This document shows positions 1-8,103 of a DNA stretch of 64,000 nucleotides, one piece after another. The notes below the pieces were generated by a model, which saw nothing but the letters and a program-made list of their open reading frames with translations, ran no database searches and had not been told where the DNA came from. A program made the translations under genes and the position numbers. How positions within the stretch are numbered: position 1 is the first letter of the stretch; the number at the start of each line of letters is the position of its first letter. The stretch comes from Methylobacterium amylolyticum (lineage in GTDB: Bacteria > Pseudomonadota > Alphaproteobacteria > Rhizobiales > Beijerinckiaceae): contig NZ_JAUYZI010000018.1 in assembly GCF_030700245.1 (NCBI RefSeq), positions 48,383 through 112,382 of the forward strand, in the 5' to 3' direction.

Positions 1-1
1 A

Positions 2-478
2 TTACTGGGCGGACGTGGTGCCGGCCGGACGCGCCGGCAGCAGGGTGTCGAGGTTCAGGCGCTGCACGGCCACCATCAGCACCACGGTCAGCACGGCGGT
101 GATCACCGCGGTCAGCACCAGGGCACCGGTGCCGGGCACCCGGCGGACGCGCTCGGACAGCGCCCGCGTCTCGGAGCGCAGGGCAGCGAGGTCGGACTGG
201 CGCGCGGCCTCGTTCATGCGCGTGGCGGCGCCGTCCATCTTGTCCTCGACGCGCGAGAGCAGCGCCTCGGAGCGGGCGTACTTGTCCTCGATGCGCGAGG
301 CCTTGTCCTCGATCCGGGCGAGCTGGTCGAAGACCTGGTTGGCCGAGAAGGGCGAGACCGGCTCGGGCGCCCGGGCCGGGACCTGCGCGGCGGGACGGGG
401 CGGCTCGGCCGGGGAGGGGGCGGGCGTCGGCGGGATGAAGCCCTGTCCGCTCGACGAGCCCTGCGAAGCGTCGATCAT
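2..478 (-). CDS. Hypothetical coiled-coil protein with C-terminal membrane anchor
   Basis: I do not recognise a named family. With the ATG at 478 the protein is 158 residues: a Pro/Ala-rich N-terminus, a heptad-like helical stretch rich in Glu, Arg and Asp (repeats of ARIEDKASRIEDKYARSE type), then one hydrophobic segment near the C-terminus (GALVLTAVITAVLTVVLMVA) and a short tail. This predicts a cytoplasmic coiled coil anchored by a single membrane helix. An in-frame GTG at 556 would add 26 Arg-rich residues. Neither start has a convincing ribosome binding site, and 478 is preferred because the extension looks non-coding. The stop lies at the window edge (2-4), so the gene is complete. It is 115 nt downstream of gap on the same strand. 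Confidence 0.6.
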   Translation of the reverse strand: MIDASQGSSSGQGFIPPTPAPSPAEPPRPAAQVPARAPEPVSPFSANQVFDQLARIEDKASRIEDKYARSEALLSRVEDKMDGAATRMNEAARQSDLAALRSETRALSERVRRVPGTGALVLTAVITAVLTVVLMVAVQRLNLDTLLPARPAGTTSAQ

Positions 479-593
479 TCCACTGATCCCGTGCAAGGAA
501 TTGTGCCGCCCCTCGTCGCGCAGACCCGCCGCCCGAAGGCGGCGGGCGTTCGTCACCGATCAGAAGAGGTCCCTGATCGGAGGAAGTCCTCGA

Positions 594-1601
594 TCAGAAG
601 AACTTGGCCATCGCCACGGCGGTGTCGGCCATGCGGTTCGAGAAGCCCCACTCGTTGTCGTACCAGGACAGGATGCGCACGAAGGTGCCGTCCATGACCT
701 TGGTCTGGTCGAGGTGGAAGGTCGAGGAATGGGGGTCGTGGTTGAAGTCGATCGACACGTTCGGCCGGTCGGTCACGCCGAGCACGCCCTTGAGCGGGCC
801 GGCGGCGGCCGCCTTGATCGCCGCGTTGATCTCCTCGACGGAGGTCTCGCGCTTGGCGGTGAAGACGAGGTCGACCGCCGAGACGTTCGGAGTCGGCACG
901 CGGATCGAGGTGCCGTCGAGCTTGCCCTTCAGCTCCGGCAGGACGAGGCCGACCGCCTTGGCCGCGCCGGTCGTGGTCGGGATCATCGACAGGGACGCGG
1001 CGCGGGCCCGGTAGAGGTCCTTGTGCATCTGGTCCAGCGACGGCTGGTCGTTGGTGTAGGAGTGGATCGTGGTCATGAAGCCGCGCTCGATGCCCACGGC
1101 CTCGTGCAGCACCTTGGCGACCGGCGCGAGGCAGTTCGTGGTGCAGGAGGCGTTCGACACGACGAGGTGGTCGGCCGACAGCTTGTCGTGGTTCACGCCG
1201 TAGACCACCGTCAGGTCGGCGCCGTCGGCGGGGGCGGAGACGAGGACGCGCTTGGCGCCGGCGTCGAGGTGGGCCTTGGCCTTGTCCTTCGACGTGAAGA
1301 TGCCGGTGCACTCGAAGGCGATGTCGACGCCGAGGTCGCGGTGCGGCAGCTCGGCCGGGTTGCGCACGGCGGTGACCTTGATGCGCTTGCCGTCGACCAC
1401 GATGAACTCGCCGTCGACCGCGACCTCGCCGGGATAGCGGCCGTGGACCGAGTCGTAGCGGAGCAGGTGGGCGTTGGTCTCCACCGGCCCGAGATCGTTG
1501 ATGGCGACGACCTCGATGTCCTTGCGGCCGGCCTCGTGGATGGCGCGCAGCACGTTGCGGCCGATGCGCCCGAACCCGTTGATGGCAACCTTCACCGTCA
1601 C
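594..1601 (-). CDS. gap: Glyceraldehyde-3-phosphate dehydrogenase, type I
   Basis: Catalyses the reversible NAD-dependent oxidative phosphorylation of glyceraldehyde 3-phosphate in glycolysis and gluconeogenesis. The 335-residue protein has the N-terminal Rossmann motif [10 protein letters not shown], the active-site motif [12 protein letters not shown] with the catalytic Cys near residue 153, and the IHSYTNDQ segment with the base-activating His. An Asp at the end of the second beta strand (AINDLG, about residue 36) favours NAD over NADP. The GTG at 1601 is chosen because AAGGAG sits 7 nt upstream; a second in-frame GTG is at 1595. The gene diverges from DUF4164-zapA, a neighbourhood common in Rhizobiales. 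Confidence 0.96.
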   Translation of the reverse strand: MTVKVAINGFGRIGRNVLRAIHEAGRKDIEVVAINDLGPVETNAHLLRYDSVHGRYPGEVAVDGEFIVVDGKRIKVTAVRNPAELPHRDLGVDIAFECTGIFTSKDKAKAHLDAGAKRVLVSAPADGADLTVVYGVNHDKLSADHLVVSNASCTTNCLAPVAKVLHEAVGIERGFMTTIHSYTNDQPSLDQMHKDLYRARAASLSMIPTTTGAAKAVGLVLPELKGKLDGTSIRVPTPNVSAVDLVFTAKRETSVEEINAAIKAAAAGPLKGVLGVTDRPNVSIDFNHDPHSSTFHLDQTKVMDGTFVRILSWYDNEWGFSNRMADTAVAMAKFF

Positions 1602-2045
1602 GGCGTGACTCCTTACGTTAGCGGGGCGCCGCGCGCCGAGCCCCTGGGACGGTCCTCGGCGCGGCCTCGGCAGCCCTGGGCCGCACCCTCCGTGGCGGGC
1701 GGATCTGTGCGGGCGGGTTTGAACCGGCGATGAACCGGATCCGCGCCGGCCCGGCCTCCGACGCCGCGTCCCGTCGGATCGGACGGCGCGGGCGCGGGCC
1801 ACGGGAACGTCGCGGACCGGTCAAGCGGCATGCTGGGCGGCCCCTTCCGGGAGCGCGGGGCTGTCTAGCATGGCCCCCCGACCTGTCAAACGCGCGGCCG
1901 TGACAATCGCCGTCCCCTGCCGACATCCTGTGCACGGCTGTGCAGGACGGCGCGGAGGCGGCCGGCCCGCGCGGAGGACGTGCATTTCGGGCTGGAAATC
2001 CGGGCGACATCGGCCGAAACCTGTGCCCGGACACGCGACGAGCCC
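1602..2045. other. Divergent intergenic region, no gene seen
   Basis: This 444-nt gap separates the starts of gap (minus strand) and the DUF4164 gene (plus strand) and must hold both promoters. Apart from the gap ribosome binding site I see no convincing coding frame, hairpin or repeat in it. The open frames that cross it lack plausible starts and have Arg/Pro-rich translations typical of chance frames in GC-rich DNA. Confidence 0.5.
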
Positions 2046-2075
2046 ATGACACCCAGGACCATGACACCCAGGACC
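2046..2075 (+). repeat. 15-bp tandem duplication covering the start codon
   Basis: The unit ATGACACCCAGGACC occurs twice in direct succession (2046-2060 and 2061-2075). Each copy carries a possible start codon for the DUF4164 gene. Confidence 0.9.
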
Positions 2076-2375
2076 GACACGTCCCCGCCCGACACGAATC
2101 CGACCGGCACGAGCCCGACCGACGTCGCGCTGGCCCGCCTCGACGCGGCGCTCGCCCGCGTCGAGGCGGCGGTCAACCGCCGGCTGGAGGCCGAGGCCGA
2201 GCCGGACGACCGCGACGCGGAACTCGCGATCCTCGACGCGGACCGCGCCCGGCTCGCCGCCGCCCTCGACGCGGCGAGCGCCCGGCTCGCCGAGGTCGAG
2301 GCCACGAACGGCGCGGTCGGGCAGCGCCTTGACCGGGCGATCGAGGCGGTCGAGGGCGTGCTCGGGCGGCCCTGA
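2046..2375 (+). CDS. DUF4164-type coiled-coil protein beside zapA
   Basis: A 109-residue acidic, Ala/Leu/Arg-rich protein predicted to be almost wholly helical (LARLDAALARVEAAV and similar heptads). A short protein of this kind, usually annotated DUF4164, precedes zapA in many Rhizobiales. Its role is unknown, and the pairing suggests a link to division-ring assembly. The start is uncertain: the first 30 bases are a perfect tandem duplication giving MTPRTMTPRT, so ATG codons at 2046 and 2061 are both possible, and an in-frame GTG lies at 1980. It ends 15 nt before zapA and is probably co-transcribed with it. Confidence 0.7.
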   Translation: MTPRTMTPRTDTSPPDTNPTGTSPTDVALARLDAALARVEAAVNRRLEAEAEPDDRDAELAILDADRARLAAALDAASARLAEVEATNGAVGQRLDRAIEAVEGVLGRP

Positions 2376-2390
2376 GCGAGGCTTTGACGG

Positions 2391-2759
2391 ATGCCCACGA
2401 TCAACGTCACCATCGACGGCCGCCAGTACCGCATGGCCTGCGGTCCCGGAGAGGAGGCGCACCTGACCGGGCTCGCCGCGGATCTCGGGGGGCGCATCGG
2501 CCGGATGCGCGCCGATTTCGGCGAGATCGGCGACATGCGCCTGCAGGTGATGGCGGCGCTGACGCTGGCCGACGAGCTGGCCGAGCTGCGCGGGCGGCTC
2601 TCCGGTCTGGAAGGGGAGGTCGCCGCCCTGAGGAGCGCCGCCGACGCGGCCGAGCGTGCCCGGGCGGACGAGGCGGCGCGCGCGGCCGACGGGATCGCGC
2701 GGGCGGCCGAGCGGATGGGCCGCCTCGCCGACGCGCTGGGCGAGCCGGGCCGCCCCTGA
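2391..2759 (+). CDS. zapA: Cell division protein ZapA
   Basis: ZapA binds FtsZ in the cytoplasm and cross-links protofilaments in the Z ring. The 122-residue protein begins with the family's small beta-rich domain (PTINVTIDGRQYRMACGPGEE, then HLTGLAADLGGRI) and continues into a long coiled coil (about residues 55-120), the usual ZapA layout, with a somewhat longer C-terminal coil than in enterobacteria. It lies 15 nt after the DUF4164 gene and ends 21 nt from the convergent GntR gene, leaving no room for the 6S RNA gene that follows zapA in some proteobacteria. Confidence 0.88.
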   Translation: MPTINVTIDGRQYRMACGPGEEAHLTGLAADLGGRIGRMRADFGEIGDMRLQVMAALTLADELAELRGRLSGLEGEVAALRSAADAAERARADEAARAADGIARAAERMGRLADALGEPGRP

Positions 2760-2780
2760 GGCTCGGCCCGCGCCCGAGAT

Positions 2781-3461
2781 TCAGCCCGCGCCGGTCTCGG
2801 CGATGTAGCGGCCGAGCGCCGCGGCGGCGCGCAGCATGTGGGCGCGCATGCGCCTCGCTGCCGCCTCGCCGTCCCCCTCCGCGACCGCGGCCAGGATCTC
2901 GCCGTGCTCCTCCCGGGAGCGGCGGATGCGGTCGCCGTGGCGGAGCTGGGTCCGGCGGAAGGCGGCCAGCCGCTCGCGGAGCGCCAGCGCCTGCTCGGCC
3001 ATGAAGGCGTTGTGGGTGCCTGCGTAGAGAGCCTCGTGGAAGGCGCGGTTGAGCCGGTCGTAGGCGTCGAGGTCACCGGTCTCCACCGCGGCGGCGGAGG
3101 CTTCGTGCAGGTCCATCAGCCGGCCGCGCTCCAGCGGGGTCATCCGGTGGGTGGCGAGCCGCGCGCACAGGGCCTCGATCTCGGCGGTGACCTCGAACAT
3201 GTCGGCGATCCGCTCCGGCGTCAGCCGCGCGACGACCACGCCCCGGCGCGGGCGGATCTCGACGAGCCCGGCGGTCGCGAGCTGGCGCAGCGCCTCCCGC
3301 ACCGGCGTGCGCGAGGCGCCGTAGCGCTCGGCGAGGTGCTGCTCGTCGAGCGCCGTGCCGGCGGCGAGGTCGCCGGAGGCGATGGCGTCGGTCAGGGCGT
3401 CGCGGATCCGGTCCGAGAGGAGCTCGCGCCCCCCGATCTCCGGCGCGCTCTGGTTGTCCAT
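2781..3461 (-). CDS. GntR/FCD-family regulator, probably of malonate decarboxylase
   Basis: A 226-residue transcription factor. Residues 15-80 form the GntR winged helix-turn-helix (AERYGASRTPVREALRQL, then EIRPRRGVVVARL). Residues 85-220 are an all-helical FCD ligand-binding domain, with metal-ligand-type residues in FHEALYAGTHN and HMLRAAAALG. It diverges from mdcA across a 274-nt region containing TTGACA and a GTATAC palindrome. In Acinetobacter the GntR protein MdcY represses the mdc operon and responds to malonate; by position this is a plausible functional equivalent. Orthology is inferred, not shown. Confidence 0.85.
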   Translation of the reverse strand: MDNQSAPEIGGRELLSDRIRDALTDAIASGDLAAGTALDEQHLAERYGASRTPVREALRQLATAGLVEIRPRRGVVVARLTPERIADMFEVTAEIEALCARLATHRMTPLERGRLMDLHEASAAAVETGDLDAYDRLNRAFHEALYAGTHNAFMAEQALALRERLAAFRRTQLRHGDRIRRSREEHGEILAAVAEGDGEAAARRMRAHMLRAAAALGRYIAETGAG

Positions 3462-3634
3462 GACCCTGGTCCCCCGTGCCCGACCGGGCGCCGCATGCTC
3501 AGCCGCAGGCCGGCGGCACCGTCAAGTCGCGGCCCGGCGCCGCCGTGAACCGGGCCGCGGATCGGGCGTTTGGCAGCGGAGGTGCGGCCGGCTCGCGGGC
3601 TGGACCGCGGGTTCTGCGCGCGGGCGCGAGGTCT

Positions 3635-3660
3635 TTGACAGGTCGGCCGTTCCGTATACA
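3635..3660 (+). promoter_or_regulatory. Candidate mdc promoter and operator
   Basis: TTGACA at 3635-3640 is a perfect -35 hexamer. It is followed by the palindrome GTATAC (3654-3659), which overlaps the expected -10 position (TACAGA, 16 nt spacing). AT-rich palindromes are rare here, and the site is upstream of mdcA, opposite the GntR gene. It resembles the core of the MdcY box reported for Acinetobacter (ATTGTATACAAT, recalled from the literature). Confidence 0.5.
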
Positions 3661-3735
3661 GATTGGTCGAACAGGCGGTTCTGAGAATGCGATCGAGCGG
3701 TTATGAGGCCGTGCTCGCATACGGAGGAGGCCCGG

Positions 3736-5388
3736 ATGGCCGATTGGCGCGGGGACAGGCAGGCCCGCGACGCGCGCCTCGACGCGGGCCGCGCCCATCT
3801 CGCCGGACGCGGCAAGGTCGTGGCGGCGCAGGCCGCGGTCGATCTGCTGGAGGCGGTGCTGCGGCCGGGCGACCGGGTCTGCCTGGAGGGGGACAACCAG
3901 AAGCAGGCGGATTGCCTCGCCCGGGCGCTCTCCGCGTGCGACCCCGGCCGGGTCCACGACCTGCACATGGTCCAGTCCGGCATCGTCCTGCCCGAGCACC
4001 TCGACGTGTTCGAGACCGGCATCGCCCGGCGGCTGGACTACTCGTATTCCGGCCCGCAGGGGGCGCGGATCGCCCGGATGCTCTACGGCGGCCAGATCCA
4101 GCTCGGGGCGGTGCACACCTACCTGGAGCTGTTCGCCCGCTACTTCATGGACCTGACGCCGAACGTGGCGCTGATCGCCGGCGTCTGCGCCGACCGGGAC
4201 GGCAACCTCTACACCGGCCCCAACACCGAGGACACGCCGACCGTCGTCGAGGCGACGCACTTCAAGAACGGCGTCGTGATCGCGCAAGTGAACGAAATCG
4301 TGGACCGGGTGCCCCGGGTCGACATCCCCGGCGACCGGATCGACTTCGTTGTGGCGGCGGACAAGCCGTTCTACGTCGAGCCGCTGTTCACCCGCGATCC
4401 CGGCGCGATGACCGAGACGCAGATCCTGATCGCGATGATGGCGATCAAGGGGATCTACGCCGAGTACGGCATCCGCCGGCTCAACCACGGCATCGGCTTC
4501 GGCACGGCGGCGATCGAGTTGCTGCTGCCGACTTACGGCGAGCGGCTGGGCCTGAAGGGGAAGATCGCCACGCACTGGGCGCTCAACCCGCACCCGACCC
4601 TGATCCCGGCGATCGAGTCGGGCTGGGTGGAGCAGATCCACTGCTTCGGCTCGGAAGTCGGCATGGACCGCTACATCCGGGCGCGGCCAGACATCTTCTT
4701 CACCGGCTCGGACGGCAGCCTGCGCTCGAACCGGGCCTTCTGCCAGACGGCCGGGCTCTACGCCTGCGACATGTTCATCGGCGCGACCCTCCAGATCGAC
4801 CTGATGGGGCACTCCTCCACCGTGACGCAGTCGCGGGTGGCGGGGTTCGGCGGCGCGCCGAACATGGGCTCGGACCCGCACGGCCGGCGCCACCCCTCCG
4901 ATCCGTGGATGAAGGCGGGCCGCGAGGGGCAGGTCGTCGGCGACCCGGCGCTGATGCGCGGGCGCAAGCTCGTCGTGCAGCTCGTCGAGACCTTCGGCGA
5001 CAAGCTGGTGCCGACCTTCGTCGAGCGCCTCGACGCGCTGGAACTGGCGCGGAAGATCGGGCTCGAACTGGCGCCGGTGATGATCTACGCCGACGACGTC
5101 ACCCACATCGTCACCGAGGAGGGCATCGCCAACCTCCTGCTCTGCCGCGACGCGGACGAGCGCGAGCAGGCGATCCGCGGGGTGGCGGGCTACACCGAGG
5201 TCGGCCGCGGCCGCGACCGGGCGAAGGTCGAGGCCCTGCGCGCCCGGGGCGTGATCCGCCGCCCGGAGGATCTCGGCATCGAGCCGCTGGACGCCGACCG
5301 CTCCCTGCTCGCCGCGCGCTCGATCAAGGATCTCGTCCACTGGTCGGGCGGCCTCTACGAACCGCCGGCCCGGTTCCGGAACTGGTGA
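3736..5388 (+). CDS. mdcA: Malonate decarboxylase alpha subunit
   Basis: MdcA is the acyl-carrier-protein transferase of malonate decarboxylase. It moves the acyl-carrier thiol ester between acetyl and malonyl forms, giving malonyl-S-ACP and acetate. The 550-residue length is typical of the family, and the sequence matches MdcA throughout (GDRVCLEGDNQKQADCLARAL, then RRLNHGIGFGTAAIELLLP, and the family's C-terminal TEEGIANLLLCRD). The ATG at 3736 is preferred over 3703 because GGAGGAGG lies just upstream. First gene of the operon; a 140-nt gap filled by a palindromic repeat separates it from mdcC. In Pseudomonas-type operons mdcB sits at this point; here it is missing. Confidence 0.95.
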   Translation: MADWRGDRQARDARLDAGRAHLAGRGKVVAAQAAVDLLEAVLRPGDRVCLEGDNQKQADCLARALSACDPGRVHDLHMVQSGIVLPEHLDVFETGIARRLDYSYSGPQGARIARMLYGGQIQLGAVHTYLELFARYFMDLTPNVALIAGVCADRDGNLYTGPNTEDTPTVVEATHFKNGVVIAQVNEIVDRVPRVDIPGDRIDFVVAADKPFYVEPLFTRDPGAMTETQILIAMMAIKGIYAEYGIRRLNHGIGFGTAAIELLLPTYGERLGLKGKIATHWALNPHPTLIPAIESGWVEQIHCFGSEVGMDRYIRARPDIFFTGSDGSLRSNRAFCQTAGLYACDMFIGATLQIDLMGHSSTVTQSRVAGFGGAPNMGSDPHGRRHPSDPWMKAGREGQVVGDPALMRGRKLVVQLVETFGDKLVPTFVERLDALELARKIGLELAPVMIYADDVTHIVTEEGIANLLLCRDADEREQAIRGVAGYTEVGRGRDRAKVEALRARGVIRRPEDLGIEPLDADRSLLAARSIKDLVHWSGGLYEPPARFRNW

Positions 5389-5397
5389 GGAATCGTT

Positions 5398-5507
5398 CCC
5401 CTCCCCCTTGCGGGGAGGGGTCAGGGGTGGGGGTGGTTCAGGATCGAGCGATCCGGTGCCTTCTGCACCACCCCCACCTCCAACTCCTCCCCGCAAGGGG
5501 AGGAGCG
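5398..5507. repeat. Palindromic intergenic repeat (mdcA-mdcC)
   Basis: Two arms of about 40 nt are near-perfect inverted copies. The left arm (5398-5436) contains CCCCTTGCGGGGAGGGG and the right arm (5467-5507) contains CCTCCCCGCAAGGGGAGG, with about 30 nt between them. A half copy of the same motif occurs at 11818-11842. It could fold into a large hairpin in the mdc transcript and alter the relative yield of mdcA and the downstream genes. Confidence 0.85.
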
Positions 5508-5528
5508 ACGCCCGTGAGGAGTCCGCGG

Positions 5529-5837
5529 ATGGAATCTCTGACGTTCCGGCACACGACCAAAAAGCCGCTTCCCGGCGCCAAGCCCCAGGCGATCACCGGC
5601 GTGGTCGCCTCGGGCAACCTCGAAGTGCTGCTGGAGCGGGTGCTGCCGCCCGACGCCTGCGAGGTGGCGATCGAGACGCCGATCACCGGCTACGGCCCGG
5701 TCTGGGAGGCTGTGGTGGCCGACTTCGTCGCCCGCGCCGAGCCCGGCGGGATCCGGATCTCGATCAACGACGGCGGCGCCCGGCCGGACACCGTCTCGCT
5801 GCGCCTCTTGCAGGGCGCCCGGCTGATGGAGGGGTGA
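5529..5837 (+). CDS. mdcC: Malonate decarboxylase acyl-carrier protein (delta subunit)
   Basis: A 102-residue carrier protein. Its active-site Ser, here most likely Ser28 in VVASGNLEVLLE, is modified with 2'-(5''-phosphoribosyl)-3'-dephospho-CoA, whose thiol carries the malonyl and acetyl groups. Length and the motif ETPITGYGPVWEAVV are typical of MdcC. GAGGAG lies 8 nt before the ATG. The stop codon is 2 nt before the preferred mdcD start. It is useless without MdcG (present) and without a source of the prosthetic-group precursor, normally MdcB (not in this window). Confidence 0.93.
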   Translation: MESLTFRHTTKKPLPGAKPQAITGVVASGNLEVLLERVLPPDACEVAIETPITGYGPVWEAVVADFVARAEPGGIRISINDGGARPDTVSLRLLQGARLMEG

Positions 5838-5839
5838 GC

Positions 5840-6751
5840 GTGGCGATCGATCGCGATGCCTTGAGCTGGTACGAGGCGAGCGCGCGCCAGCGCGTCGATG
5901 CCCTCCTCGATACGGGCAGCTTCGCGGAGTTCCTCGGGCCGGAGGAGCGGCGGATGAGCCCGCACCTGCCGCTGTTCGACCTGCCGCGGGCCTTCGACGA
6001 CGGGGTCGTCGTCGGGCGCGGCCGGCTCGACGGACGGCCGGTGCTCGTGGCCGCGCAGGAAGGCCGCTTCATGGGCGGGGCCTTCGGCGAGGTGCACGGG
6101 GCGAAGCTCGTCGGCCTGCTGCGCGCGGCGCGCGAGATAAAGCCCGCCGCCGTGCTGATCCTGTTCGACACCGGCGGCGTGCGCCTCCAGGAGGCCAATG
6201 CCGGCGAGACCGCCATCGCCGAGACGATGCGGGCGATCGCGGAGGTCCGGGCGGACGGGGTTCCGGTGATCGGGCTGATCGGCGGCCGGGCCGGGGCCTA
6301 CGGGGGCGGCGGCCTCATCGCCGGGACCTGCTCGCGGCTCGCCGTGTCGGAGGGCGGGCGCATCTCGGTCTCGGGGCCGGAGGTGATCGAGACCAACAAG
6401 GGCGCGGAGGAGTTCGATTCCCGCGACCGGGCGCTGGTGTGGCGCACGATGGGCGGCAAGCACCGGCGCCTCACCGGGGGCGCCGACGCGTTCTGCGCCG
6501 ATTCCGTCTCCGCCTTCCGGGAGGCCGCCCGCGCCCTGATCGGCCGCGCCCCGGCCTTCGACCTCGCCACGCTGGAGGCGGAGCACGCGCGCCTCCGGAA
6601 TCGACTGGAAGAATTCGGGGATTGCCGGGACGCGACGGAGGTGTGGGCGCGGCTCGGGGTCAACGATCCCGACGCCGTGCCGGCGATGGATGCGCGGGCC
6701 TTCGACGAGACGGTGGCGGGCGTGGGAGGCGCGAACCATGACGCTCGCTGA
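5840..6751 (+). CDS. mdcD: Malonate decarboxylase beta subunit
   Basis: With MdcE this forms the carboxyltransferase-like decarboxylase that converts malonyl-S-ACP to acetyl-S-ACP and CO2. The 303-residue protein has the crotonase-like acetyl-CoA-carboxylase-beta fold signatures (LILFDTGGVRLQEANAGE, IGGRAGAYGGGGLIAGTC, RISVSGPEVIETNKGAEEF). The GTG at 5840 is chosen because GGAGGGG lies 6 nt upstream; a GTG at 5834 overlaps the mdcC stop and is the alternative. The 3' end overlaps mdcE by 14 nt. Confidence 0.93.
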   Translation: MAIDRDALSWYEASARQRVDALLDTGSFAEFLGPEERRMSPHLPLFDLPRAFDDGVVVGRGRLDGRPVLVAAQEGRFMGGAFGEVHGAKLVGLLRAAREIKPAAVLILFDTGGVRLQEANAGETAIAETMRAIAEVRADGVPVIGLIGGRAGAYGGGGLIAGTCSRLAVSEGGRISVSGPEVIETNKGAEEFDSRDRALVWRTMGGKHRRLTGGADAFCADSVSAFREAARALIGRAPAFDLATLEAEHARLRNRLEEFGDCRDATEVWARLGVNDPDAVPAMDARAFDETVAGVGGANHDAR

Positions 6752-7454
6752 GATCCTGGCCTCGCTGTTTCCCGGCGGGCACGCCGTCACGGTCGCGGAC
6801 GGGCTGGTGAGCGGGGAGGGGCCGTTCGCGGGCGGGCGGCTGCACGTGATCGGCGTCGACGGCGACACGCCGCTCGGGATCGAGGGCGCCCTGGCCCTGG
6901 CGGGCCGGGTGCTCGACGCGGTGCGCGCGTGCGACCGGTCGCCGATCCTCGTGGCGGTCGATTCCGACAGCCAGCGCATGAGCCGGCGCGACGAGTTGCT
7001 CGGGCTCAACGAGTACCTCGCCCACCTCGCCAAGGCGCTGCTGCTCGCCGACCGCTCCGGCCACCCCACCGTCGGGCTGATCTACGGCCACTCGGCGGCG
7101 GGCGCCTTCATCGCGACCGCGCTGGCGACGCGGGTGCTGGCGGCCCTGCCCGGCGCCAACCCGAGCGTGATGGACCTGCCCTCGGTCGCCCGCGTCACCA
7201 AGCTGCCGCTCGATACGCTGACGGAGATGGCCAGATCGACCCCGGTCTTCGCCCCGGGCCTCGACAACATGGTCGCCGCGGGCGCCGTGCACGCGGTGCT
7301 CGACCCGGGCAAGTCCCTGGCGGAACAGGTCGGCGCCCTGATCGCCGGGCTGGCGGACGGGGACGCGCGCGACCGGCTCGGCGCCGAGCGCGGCGGCCGA
7401 CCGGTCGCGGCGGAGATCGCCGACCGCGTCGCCGAGCGGGCGCGCGGTGCCTGA
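6738..7454 (+). CDS. mdcE: Malonate decarboxylase gamma subunit
   Basis: The 238-residue partner of MdcD in the decarboxylase, also of carboxyltransferase fold. Family segments visible include PILVAVDSDSQRMSRRDELLG, where the bound CoA-like arm is thought to be held, GLIYGHSAAGAFIATALA and VMDLPSVARVTKLP. The ATG at 6738 has GGGAGG upstream and overlaps the end of mdcD by 14 nt. The 3' end overlaps mdcG by 8 nt. These overlaps indicate a translationally coupled operon. Confidence 0.92.
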   Translation: MTLAEILASLFPGGHAVTVADGLVSGEGPFAGGRLHVIGVDGDTPLGIEGALALAGRVLDAVRACDRSPILVAVDSDSQRMSRRDELLGLNEYLAHLAKALLLADRSGHPTVGLIYGHSAAGAFIATALATRVLAALPGANPSVMDLPSVARVTKLPLDTLTEMARSTPVFAPGLDNMVAAGAVHAVLDPGKSLAEQVGALIAGLADGDARDRLGAERGGRPVAAEIADRVAERARGA

Positions 7455-8103
7455 GGCTCACGCCCGCCACGACCTCGTGCGGGCCGCCCCCGCCGCCTGG
7501 GCCGCGCTGCTGCGCGACCGGCCGGACCTCGACGGCCTGCCCCATCTCGCCGGCTGGGCGGGGGCCCGGCGGCCGCTGATCGTCCGCCGCTCCCACCCGG
7601 GGGAGGGGACGGACCGCGTGCCGCTCGGCCTGCCGCTGCCGCCGGCCGACGGCAAGCGCCGGATCGGCCTCGCCCTGCCGGCCGCCGACCTCACGCCCGT
7701 GACCGCGCCGACGCTGGCCGAGGCCGCCGCGCACGCGCCCGCCGCGTGGCGCCCGACGCTCGACGCGCTGGTCGCCCTCGGCGCGCGCTGCGGGAGCCCG
7801 CCGCGGCCGTTCGGCGGCCTGCTCTGGCAGGCGATGACGGGGCTCGCCTATCTCACCGCGGCCTCCGACCTCGACCTGCTGTGGCCCTGCCCCGAGCCGG
7901 TGCCGTCGGACCTCCTCGACGGCCTCGTCCGGATCGCCGATGCCGCGCCGATGCGCCTCGACGGCGAGATCCTGCTGCCCGACGGCGGCGGGGTCCACTG
8001 GCGCGAGCTTCGCGACGCGCCGGCGGGCGGACCGGTGCTCGCCAAGTACCGGGACCGCGCCGCGCTGCGATCCGTCCCGGTGGGCGCCCGGGCCGCCGCG
8101 TGA
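7447..8103 (+). CDS. mdcG: Phosphoribosyl-dephospho-CoA transferase for MdcC
   Basis: MdcG attaches the phosphoribosyl-dephospho-CoA prosthetic group to apo-MdcC. The 218-residue length and segments such as RPLIVRR, PLGLPLPPADGKRRIGL, GSLLWQ-like GGLLWQAMTGLAYLT, SDLDLLW and LLPDGGGVHWRE agree with the family (a nucleotidyltransferase fold with the conserved Asp pair in SDLDLL). The start is the GTG at 7447, which overlaps mdcE by 8 nt. The stop overlaps the mdcH start as GTGA. Confidence 0.9.
   Translation: MPEAHARHDLVRAAPAAWAALLRDRPDLDGLPHLAGWAGARRPLIVRRSHPGEGTDRVPLGLPLPPADGKRRIGLALPAADLTPVTAPTLAEAAAHAPAAWRPTLDALVALGARCGSPPRPFGGLLWQAMTGLAYLTAASDLDLLWPCPEPVPSDLLDGLVRIADAAPMRLDGEILLPDGGGVHWRELRDAPAGGPVLAKYRDRAALRSVPVGARAAA

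Noticed and set aside
15..1733. Plus-strand open frame of 572 codons opposite gap
   Set aside because: It lies wholly antisense to gap and the first gene, has no ribosome binding site, and its translation is Arg/Val/Gly/Asp-rich as expected for the antisense of a GC-rich gene.
2760..2780. 6S RNA gene after zapA
   Set aside because: Only about 20 nt separate zapA from the convergent GntR gene, too short for a 6S RNA of about 160 nt.
3499..5496. Minus-strand open frame of 665 codons opposite mdcA
   Set aside because: mdcA is a clear family member over its entire length. The antisense frame is a by-product of high GC at third positions; others of the same kind lie opposite the PHA operon (35302-37518, 37376-38812, 39463-40992, 40355-42421) and the aldehyde dehydrogenase (9969-11963).
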